DNA from: Candidatus Omnitrophota bacterium
GTDB lineage: Bacteria > Verrucomicrobiota > Verrucomicrobiia > Limisphaerales > UBA1319
Direction: 5' to 3'
Assembly: GCA_023473405.1 (NCBI GenBank)
Contig: JAMCZD010000041.1
Coordinates: 1 to 5,195, forward strand
Length of the DNA: 5,195 nucleotides
Shown one piece after another: positions 1 through 5,195 of the stretch. The notes under the pieces were generated by a model. That model was given only the letters and a program-made list of their open reading frames with translations, had not been told where the DNA came from and made no database searches. Position 1 is the stretch's first letter; each line of letters begins with the position of its first letter. A program made the translations under genes and the position numbers.

Positions 1-15
1 AAAAGGCGATGGGAC

Positions 16-95
16 GGGCTTTCAGCCCTGGTTGTTTTTGGACCCCCGTTCCTGGGGCGTTGCCCCAGGCTGGAATGGAGCCGCACCTTGGGTGC
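16..95. repeat. Triple-hairpin palindromic repeat element
   Basis: Three perfect hairpins follow one another, each with a loop of exactly three bases. The first is GGGCT-TTC-AGCCC at 16-28, the second CCTGGGGC-GTT-GCCCCAGG at 51-69, and the third GCACC-TTG-GGTGC at 83-95. Their centres are about 29 to 38 bases apart. The element may begin left of the window and appears to end near 103. Such regularity is not expected by chance and does not look like a rho-independent terminator, because no T-run follows. From memory, similar hairpin-rich segments are scattered between genes in Planctomycetota and Verrucomicrobiota genomes, where their spurious translations contain peptides like the one read here in the +3 frame (PGALPQAGM). 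I could not search for other copies, so dispersal is inferred. It may be a REP-like mobile or RNA-stabilising element. Confidence 0.6.
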
Positions 96-103
96 TCAGG
101 AAC

Positions 104-286
104 GGCCTGCGACGGCGAACAAACCATCACATCACCGAGATCATTATGGCACGTAACTACATTTCTAGATACAAATGCCCATATTACAGAGCCCAAATCA
201 CGCTTCCGAAGAATTGTGCCATGCGCCCAGCGGAGGCAGGGACAAAATTCTTGGATTCCCTTGTTTCCTTGGCGTATTTAATTCCC
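104..286 (+). other. Leader region of the GH2 gene, no gene seen
   Basis: This stretch is visibly richer in A and T than the genes and carries no convincing coding region. The GH2 reading frame stays open through it, and upstream through the hairpin repeat to an ATG at 32, but the encoded residues have no GH2 character and would place about 85 residues ahead of a normal signal peptide. There is a purine-rich GGAGG at 232-236. It lies 14 bases before an in-frame TTG at 251 and far from the preferred ATG at 287. A weak promoter-like pair, TTGGAT at 251-256 and TATTTA at 275-280 with an 18-base spacer, would start transcription close to the ATG itself. I do not regard it as established. Confidence 0.4.
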
Positions 287-3200
287 ATGCATCGTTCGAA
301 ACTAGAAACAGAGCAGCATCGTTTAGGGTGTAACATCGTCATTATTCTGAGTGTCATCCTTCAGTGTCTCTATGCGGGGGCGGTACTTGGCCGACCGGTG
401 GACGTGCCGACTATTAAGCTTTCCGGGGTTGATTGGAGCCTTCACGAGGATGCGGACGGGGAGGGGATTGCGCAGCACCTGTTTGAGGCTGACGCAACGT
501 CGCCGGGTTGGATTCCCGCCACAGTGCCGGGCAATATTCAAGCGGATGTCGAAGCAGCCCACTTGATGAATCCGATCAACTACGGCGCCGGAGACCCCCG
601 GTTGGCGGAAGTCGCTCAAAAGGACTGGTGGTATCGCAAGGACTTTGCTGTGCCGGCCTCATTTGCCGGGAAACGAGTTACCCTTGTCTTTGACGGTGTT
701 GACGAGGATTGCGAGGTCTGGCTCAACGGCCATAAGATCGGAGGGAACAAGGGCATGTTCCGTCGCTTCTGGTTTGACGTTGCTTCGGTGTTGCAACCGG
801 GGAGGGTGAATCGGCTGGCGGTGAAGATAGACCGCATACCGCCCTCATTGGTGCCGGCCATGGCCCAGGCGGACCGGCACGATGTCGTCGCCGCCATTGA
901 CCAGGTGATTCATCTCCTTAACGAACTGAAAAGCCCAACCAACGCCGCCTACGATTGGGCCATTGCCGTTTACACGCTTGGCATTTGGAAAGACGTGCGC
1001 CTCGAGGCTACCGGCCCGGCTCGCATCGAGTGGGTTCGCGCGCAAAGTGAATTGGACAAGGACCATGCGAAAGCAAAGGTGCGCGTCCATCTCGACATCG
1101 ACAGCCTTGCCGCCATGAAGGTTAAGGCGTCGTTCCGGATTTCCGGGCAAGGAGAGGACATCGTCAAGACCGAGGACGTAAACCTATCTTCCGGCAAGAA
1201 CGTGGTCATGGTGGAGATTCCTGTCGCCCATCCCGCCCTGTGGTGGCCCAACGGTCAAGGTTCGCAACCTCTTTACCAACTGGAGTCACGGCTGGATACG
1301 GAGTCGGGTGAGACCCTCGATGTCCGAAGCGTTCGCTTTGGGATACGCGATATCCAGTGGATCGGCGATTCACTTGGTCTTCTTGTAAACGGCAGGCAGG
1401 TTCGGCAAATGGGATCGAATCTTCTGCCGCCGGACATGCTTTTCGGGCGCATCTTGCAGCGCGGACCCAGACTGGTGCGGCTTGCCGCGGCGGCGGGCAT
1501 GAACACATTCCGGGTCTGGGGCGGCGGGGTGATATTGCCCGAGGAAATGTATGATCTTGCCGACGAACTTGGCATCATGCTCATCAGCGAGTTCCCTTTG
1601 GCCAACTTCAGCCCTCAAACCAATTCTGTGTTTCTTGCCAATTTGGAGACGACGGCGCGGAACTGTGTGCGCCAGGTTCGGAACCATCCGTGCATCATAG
1701 AGTGGAACGCCGGCAACGAAATCGGGTGGGGCAATCATCCGGCCATCCCGCTTCTCAGGAAGGTGGTCGAGGAAGAAGACGGCCGGGTATTCCGCGTTGA
1801 CGACTGCGGAAGCCATTACCATCCGTTTGGACAAACCGATGGCGCGAAGCTCTATCATTTCTTCAATACGGCCAAGCTCCAGCGGGTGAGCGAATTCAGC
1901 ATCAGTTCCCCCGCAAACCTCGAAACCTGGTACCGCGACATACCGCTGACCTCGCAGTGGCCCCTGAACAACTTGAACGACCCGGTCCTTTTCCGCAAAA
2001 AAGCCCTCGGCATGTTCACGCCGCAAACCTGGTTGAACAAGAATATCGCCGACCGGCATTTCGGTGCGCTCGACAGCCTGCCGGAACTCATCCGTGCCGG
2101 CCAGTTCCTTAGTGCCGAGGAATGGCGATACGCCATTGACGCGTTGCGTCGCAGGGGAACGTCCTTGCCCGGCGGCTTCATGACGTGGGTTTACAACGAG
2201 CCCTGGCCGAACGCGGCAGGCGCCAACATGGTGGATTATGACGGACGGACCTTAATGAATTACGATTTCATCAAGCAGGCCCTTGCCCCTGTCAGCTTGT
2301 CGCTCCAATACGATTCACTTTTCTACTCACCCACAACGGGAATCAAGGCCGAGCTCTTCCTGGCGAGCGACGCCCCGCAGACCGCCACGGGATTGCACTG
2401 GAGATGGCTCGCCCGCGACCGGCGCGGAACCGTTTTCGCCCGGAACGAAGGCACCGCCTTCATCGCACCCCTCGAGGTGAAATCGCTGGGCAAGATGGAA
2501 CTAAAGCCTCCGGCAAAGACGCTCTTCGGTCCCGCTTTCGTGGAACTGCGCATCGACGATTCAAAAGGAACCTTGCTCGGCGAGCGCCTGTATGTATTTG
2601 GATTGGACGGTGTCGCCTCTCCATTCCGGGGATTGTTGATGAACCGCGTTAGCGACATAGACGACGAGGTCTCGAAGCTGACAACCAACCACACCGAAAC
2701 CGTGTGGCGCCCGGTCCGCCGAACCACGTTGAACGTTACGGCAAAGCCTTTGCGAGTGGAAGGTGACGAGGAAGTCCTGGAGTTGCAGGTAAAGAACACC
2801 GGCCGGATGACGGCCTTGTTCTGCGAACCGCACCCGCTGATCAACTACCGCACCGACCTGTTCATAGACAACAACCACTGTTTCATCCCTCCCGGCGAGA
2901 GCCGCACCCTAACCATCCGGGCATCGAAGAACGCGCCCGGCGGCTTGTCGCTGAGTGAGACCGGTTGGTGGGTTTCGTGCTGGAATGCCAATGATGTGGT
3001 GATTCATCCAAGCGACACGGTACTGCTGGCCGTGGGCCGTCGCGACCAGATGTGCCGGGAATACCTCGGCTATTTCGACCCTGCCAAGGCCAAGGATGCG
3101 AAACAAACGGTGCTGCAAGGGGGACGCCCGGATTCGTCCAGGTTGCCCTACCTGATGAACGGGGAAAGACTGGCGCGATTTGAATTCCGGGCGAGCGACT

Positions 3201-3520
3201 CCAAGGTCAAAGGCCCCGCCCGGTTGCGGATTTATACCGCCGACCAGTCGAAGGATACCCGCACGGTTGTGAAAGTGACAATCAACGACAGGTCTATTGA
3301 GCAGGCATTGCCCGAGGGCATTGGCCTGCAGATGGCGAATCCCGCACAATTGGCCTTTCCTGCAACGCTGGTGTTCGAGGTACAGCCCGGCATATTGCGG
3401 AAGGGCAGGAACTTAATGGAAGTAAGGGTAAAGAACGACGGTTGGTTCACCTGGGATGCAGCGGATTTGGTGGAAGCTAATTCAAACCGTAGCGGTCTTG
3501 CTTATTGTCGAGGACAATAA
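287..3520 (+). CDS. Secreted glycoside hydrolase family 2 enzyme, beta-mannosidase / exo-beta-glucosaminidase type
   Basis: The 1077-residue product is a retaining GH2 exo-glycosidase, probably acting on beta-linked mannose or glucosamine ends in the periplasm or outside the cell. Residues 1 to about 32 form a signal peptide: basic start, hydrophobic core at about 15-29, and AGA at 30-32 as a cleavage site. The GH2 sugar-binding domain spans about 40-240 (DWWYR at 113-117, LGIWKDV at 231-237). An Ig-like domain follows to about 350, with WWPNG at 319-323. The TIM barrel covers about 365-665, with RVWGGG at 409-414, the acid/base Glu478 in WNAGNE, and the probable nucleophile Glu536 in VSEFSISSP. 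The barrel ends near the TWVYNEPWP motif at 633-641. Two further Ig-like domains follow; the second (about 813-930) resembles that of exo-beta-glucosaminidases (NTG, PPGES, GWWVSCWN). Residues about 940-1065 look like an added beta-sandwich. The ATG at 287 was chosen because it begins the signal peptide; no Shine-Dalgarno precedes it. The family is secure, the exact substrate is not. Confidence 0.9.
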   Translation: MHRSKLETEQHRLGCNIVIILSVILQCLYAGAVLGRPVDVPTIKLSGVDWSLHEDADGEGIAQHLFEADATSPGWIPATVPGNIQADVEAAHLMNPINYGAGDPRLAEVAQKDWWYRKDFAVPASFAGKRVTLVFDGVDEDCEVWLNGHKIGGNKGMFRRFWFDVASVLQPGRVNRLAVKIDRIPPSLVPAMAQADRHDVVAAIDQVIHLLNELKSPTNAAYDWAIAVYTLGIWKDVRLEATGPARIEWVRAQSELDKDHAKAKVRVHLDIDSLAAMKVKASFRISGQGEDIVKTEDVNLSSGKNVVMVEIPVAHPALWWPNGQGSQPLYQLESRLDTESGETLDVRSVRFGIRDIQWIGDSLGLLVNGRQVRQMGSNLLPPDMLFGRILQRGPRLVRLAAAAGMNTFRVWGGGVILPEEMYDLADELGIMLISEFPLANFSPQTNSVFLANLETTARNCVRQVRNHPCIIEWNAGNEIGWGNHPAIPLLRKVVEEEDGRVFRVDDCGSHYHPFGQTDGAKLYHFFNTAKLQRVSEFSISSPANLETWYRDIPLTSQWPLNNLNDPVLFRKKALGMFTPQTWLNKNIADRHFGALDSLPELIRAGQFLSAEEWRYAIDALRRRGTSLPGGFMTWVYNEPWPNAAGANMVDYDGRTLMNYDFIKQALAPVSLSLQYDSLFYSPTTGIKAELFLASDAPQTATGLHWRWLARDRRGTVFARNEGTAFIAPLEVKSLGKMELKPPAKTLFGPAFVELRIDDSKGTLLGERLYVFGLDGVASPFRGLLMNRVSDIDDEVSKLTTNHTETVWRPVRRTTLNVTAKPLRVEGDEEVLELQVKNTGRMTALFCEPHPLINYRTDLFIDNNHCFIPPGESRTLTIRASKNAPGGLSLSETGWWVSCWNANDVVIHPSDTVLLAVGRRDQMCREYLGYFDPAKAKDAKQTVLQGGRPDSSRLPYLMNGERLARFEFRASDSKVKGPARLRIYTADQSKDTRTVVKVTINDRSIEQALPEGIGLQMANPAQLAFPATLVFEVQPGILRKGRNLMEVRVKNDGWFTWDAADLVEANSNRSGLAYCRGQ
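3502..3520. repeat. Perfect 8-bp hairpin containing the GH2 stop codon
   Basis: The sequence TTATTGTC-GAG-GACAATAA forms a perfect 8-bp stem with a 3-base loop. The last three bases of the right arm (3518-3520) are the TAA stop of the GH2 gene. The stem is AT-rich and is not followed by a T-run, so it does not fit a rho-independent terminator on the plus strand. The 3-base loop matches the style of the three hairpins at the left end of the window, but the arm sequences are different. It may mark the edge of an intergenic element, or act as an mRNA 3'-end structure. Confidence 0.6.
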
Positions 3521-3575
3521 CGACTCACATTTTGGCGATAATCTGGCCGCGTTTCCAGGAACGAGATGGATGGAC

Positions 3576-3599
3576 GCTCCCGCTCTTGCTCTTGCTCCC
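3576..3599. repeat. Four-unit 6-bp tandem repeat (GCTCYY)
   Basis: Four hexamers lie head to tail: GCTCCC, GCTCTT, GCTCTT, GCTCCC. On the minus strand, in the same frame as the putative four-helix-bundle relic at 3655-3747, they read as alternating charged or polar residues (WEQEQERER). From memory, runs of this kind often follow small four-helix-bundle genes or their relics in Verrucomicrobiota intergenic DNA. The repeat itself is plain in the sequence; that association is recalled, not tested. Confidence 0.6.
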
Positions 3600-3611
3600 A
3601 ACTTTCGCTTG

Positions 3612-3650
3612 CCGATCGGTATGGCACCGACTCCTCGCCGAGTCGATCGG
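3612..3650. repeat. Interrupted inverted repeat between convergent genes
   Basis: An inner stem pairs CGACTC (3628-3633) with GAGTCG (3640-3645) around a 6-base loop. An outer stem pairs CCGAT (3612-3616) with ATCGG (3646-3650), leaving an 11-base bulge on the left side. An alternative fold pairs CCGATCG at 3612-3618 with CGATCGG at 3644-3650. It sits between the ends of two convergent genes, where a shared terminator would be useful, but neither side has a T-run. It could be a factor-dependent pause or 3'-end stabiliser, or it may have no function. Confidence 0.3.
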
Positions 3651-3654
3651 GAGA

Positions 3655-3747
3655 GATACTCCGGATGAGTCCGACCAGCAGGGAAACCACTTCGTGCAGG
3701 AGCGCCTTCAGAGCCATCAGCCGATGGTTGAGGAAGATGGACTCTAC
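3655..3747 (-). pseudogene. Possible relic of a four-helix-bundle (23S rRNA intervening-sequence) protein, C-terminal end
   Basis: One minus-strand frame reads VESIFLNHRLMALKALLHEV followed by VSLLVGLIRSI. This resembles the last two helices of four-helix-bundle proteins of the 23S rRNA intervening-sequence family, where a segment like ESxFWLEML is followed by LLxEAxELxxIxxxSI. The usual Trp of the FWL motif is replaced here by Leu-Asn, and the N-terminal half, including the conserved SIxxNIAEG-like segment, is absent: only 68 bases separate this stretch from the end of the DUF748 gene. The frame runs on to about 3502 through the charged hexamer repeat. If the reading is right, this is a decayed 3' fragment. 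The match is short and was made from memory, so a chance amphipathic frame remains possible. Confidence 0.25.
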
Positions 3748-3815
3748 CGGGACCGCGTGAATCCGCGACGGCCGTGGCGGAATTCGCACTCGGCATGGAT
3801 TTACGGCAAGGAATC

Positions 3816-5195
3816 CTAATCGATCGAGAGGTTGACGCGCGATTGGCCTTTGAAGGAAGCGTCGGGTGTCTTGGGTGCGATGAGGTAAAGCCGCTCGGCA
3901 GCCACCTTTCCGGAAGACAAAAGATAAACCTGAACCGCCTTCGCTCGATCCTGCATCAACTGTCGCAGGCGGTCGGGAGGCACGTCGGTCCTGGTGGCGA
4001 GCGCACTTTCCATGTCATCAACCGTCAAGGTGGCCAGTTCTGGGTTCTGTTTGATCAAGAGTTCGTCAGCCTTGGCTTGCCGATGTGCCTGTGCGATGGC
4101 GGCGCGCTCTTTACGCGGCTTGAACAGGCTCGTGATTCTTTTAAATAGGCCAGGATTTTTGGTGCTCGGCTGGTGGGTCACCATGGTGTTTGTGCTCGAG
4201 GTGTGCGACATGAATGCTTGAACCGCTTCCGCCAGGTTTGTGCCGAAGGTCTTGACCATGCTTGCGCGCAGGAGGCGTTCATAGTCAACCGGGTCAAGCT
4301 GGAACTGCTCTGTCGAAGGGGGCGTCTGCCCGGTGCTGGCAAATTCCTTCAACGCCATGGACTTCATTTTCTCCCGGATAATTCCGCGAGCGAGTGCCTC
4401 GCGATCCTCGATCGGATCAACGGAGCCTTCGATTTCGAGGTTCAAAGAGGGACGCTTTTCCAGTGCCGCGATCAGCTTCTGAAGCTTGTTGGTTTCCGCA
4501 CCAACCAATTGCGCCTGGCCGGGCGTGAAATCCACATAGCTCAGTTCTTCGCCACCGCCCACCAGCGCGCCAAGGAGCTTGAACGGCGACGCCGCGGTTT
4601 TGACGATCAGGTTGACCACGATCTTGAGTGCGATCGATGCTACACTGAATTGTGGATCGTCGAGCCGACCCTCAACTGGCAGGTCGAGTTCGATGCGGCC
4701 GGAGTTGTCCTTGAGCAGTGCTAGCGCAAGCTTTACCGGCAGTTTGGTCGCCTCCGGGCTGTTGTTGCGCGGACCGAGCATGAGTTGGTCAATTTCGACC
4801 TTGTTCCGGGCCTTGAGAGCCTTTTGGTGAACGTCGTAATTGAGGTCAAGGTTGAGCCGGCCCTTGATCAACCGGTGCCCTCCATATTTTTCCATGTAGG
4901 TCGTAAAGGGGGCAAGTTGCAAGTTGCGATTGGTGAACACGAGGTTCAGCGATAGGTCGTGCGCCAAGGGATTCATCGTGCCGCGCAATGCGAACGGCGA
5001 CGCCTCGTCCACTCTGCCTGCGACATCCACATTGGCGACCGAGTCGGATTGGGTGGACAGGCCTTTGATCGTCCCGCTGAACTGCTGAAGGTCGAAGGTG
5101 CACGGCGGATCGATCGATTGGTCGCTAAAGTGAATTGCCGCCTTCTCGAATTTCAATTCGCCAAGCTGGATGGGGAAATGATAGAGCTTCGCGCC
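3816..5195 (-). CDS. DUF748 / AsmA-like cell-envelope protein, C-terminal part (start outside window)
   Basis: The visible 459 residues run from the right edge to a TAG stop at 3816-3818. The frame is open at the edge (YHFPIQLGELKFEKAAIHFS), and the TTG at 5154-5156 is internal, so the true start is further right. DUF748 landmarks, numbered from the edge, are: a strand-rich GTMNPL region near 72-77, LPVKLALALLKD at 152-163, LDLPVEGRLDDPQFS at 170-184, SPFKLLGALVGGG at 203-215, and a VDFTPGQAQL segment ending near 230. Next comes an OmpA-like helix-strand, KLQKLIAALEKRP then LNLEIEGSVD (237-260). A basic low-complexity linker (about 329-365) precedes the C-terminal helical end (LMQDRAKAVQVYLLSSG). 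Family members are usually about 1000 residues or longer with an N-terminal membrane anchor, and belong with AsmA-type proteins of the Gram-negative envelope, some of which help move lipids. The exact role here is unknown. The gene converges on the GH2 gene with 295 bases between them. Confidence 0.88.
   Translation of the reverse strand, partial: GAKLYHFPIQLGELKFEKAAIHFSDQSIDPPCTFDLQQFSGTIKGLSTQSDSVANVDVAGRVDEASPFALRGTMNPLAHDLSLNLVFTNRNLQLAPFTTYMEKYGGHRLIKGRLNLDLNYDVHQKALKARNKVEIDQLMLGPRNNSPEATKLPVKLALALLKDNSGRIELDLPVEGRLDDPQFSVASIALKIVVNLIVKTAASPFKLLGALVGGGEELSYVDFTPGQAQLVGAETNKLQKLIAALEKRPSLNLEIEGSVDPIEDREALARGIIREKMKSMALKEFASTGQTPPSTEQFQLDPVDYERLLRASMVKTFGTNLAEAVQAFMSHTSSTNTMVTHQPSTKNPGLFKRITSLFKPRKERAAIAQAHRQAKADELLIKQNPELATLTVDDMESALATRTDVPPDRLRQLMQDRAKAVQVYLLSSGKVAAERLYLIAPKTPDASFKGQSRVNLSID

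Noticed and set aside
251..280. Promoter with TTGGAT and TATTTA for a near-leaderless GH2 mRNA
   Set aside because: Each box matches the consensus only weakly and similar pairs are expected by chance in AT-rich leader DNA.
32..286. ATG at 32 as the GH2 start, or a separate small gene at 9-281
   Set aside because: Both frames run through the hairpin repeat and lack protein-like composition or a ribosome binding site; a signal peptide begins at 287.
287..382. Lipoprotein signal peptide because of Cys at residues 15 and 27
   Set aside because: Neither Cys is preceded by a lipobox: RLG-C lies before the hydrophobic core and ILQ-C has Gln at -1. Ordinary signal peptidase I cleavage fits better.
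1370..2059. 229-codon open frame on the minus strand
   Set aside because: It lies wholly antisense to the conserved GH2 barrel, including both catalytic motifs, and its product resembles nothing I recognise. It is a shadow frame.
3502..3660. Rho-independent terminator between the convergent genes
   Set aside because: Hairpins are present but none is followed by a T-run on either strand.
4173..4724. 183-codon open frame on the plus strand
   Set aside because: It is antisense to the conserved DUF748 region and shows no family features.
5154..5156. TTG as the start codon of the DUF748 gene
   Set aside because: The frame is open to the window edge and the residues before it fit the family pattern, so the codon is an internal Leu.

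Overview
This window holds two convergent protein-coding genes and two short non-coding stretches. The rightward gene (287-3520) is complete. It encodes a large secreted glycoside hydrolase family 2 (GH2) enzyme of the beta-mannosidase / exo-beta-D-glucosaminidase type. The leftward gene (3816-5195) is the 3' part of a DUF748 (AsmA-like) cell-envelope protein whose start lies beyond the right edge.

The likely source is a Gram-negative bacterium of the Planctomycetota-Verrucomicrobiota-Chlamydiota (PVC) group, most probably Verrucomicrobiota. Three things point that way: moderately GC-rich genes with weak or absent Shine-Dalgarno signals, a very large secreted GH2 enzyme, and intergenic DNA carrying tight 3-nt-loop hairpins of a kind I remember from PVC genomes. 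None of these is decisive and there is no rRNA or marker gene here, so the placement is inference.

Layout: 1-103 holds three consecutive hairpins, each with a 3-base loop, which look like one copy of a dispersed palindromic repeat. 104-286 is the leader of the GH2 gene, with no gene and no convincing promoter. 287-3520 is the GH2 gene; its stop codon sits inside a perfect 8-bp hairpin (3502-3520). 3521-3815 lies between the two gene ends. It contains a four-unit hexamer repeat, an interrupted inverted repeat, and on the minus strand a short stretch that reads like the C-terminal end of a four-helix-bundle (23S rRNA intervening-sequence type) protein, probably a relic. 3816-5195 is the DUF748 gene.

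The two genes end tail to tail, so they are not an operon and nothing shows that they work together. The GH2 enzyme probably trims beta-linked sugars from glycans outside the cytoplasm. The DUF748 protein is probably a structural or lipid-transport-like envelope component. I see no clear new multi-gene system; the most interesting signals are the structured intergenic elements and the unusual active-site wording of the GH2 enzyme.
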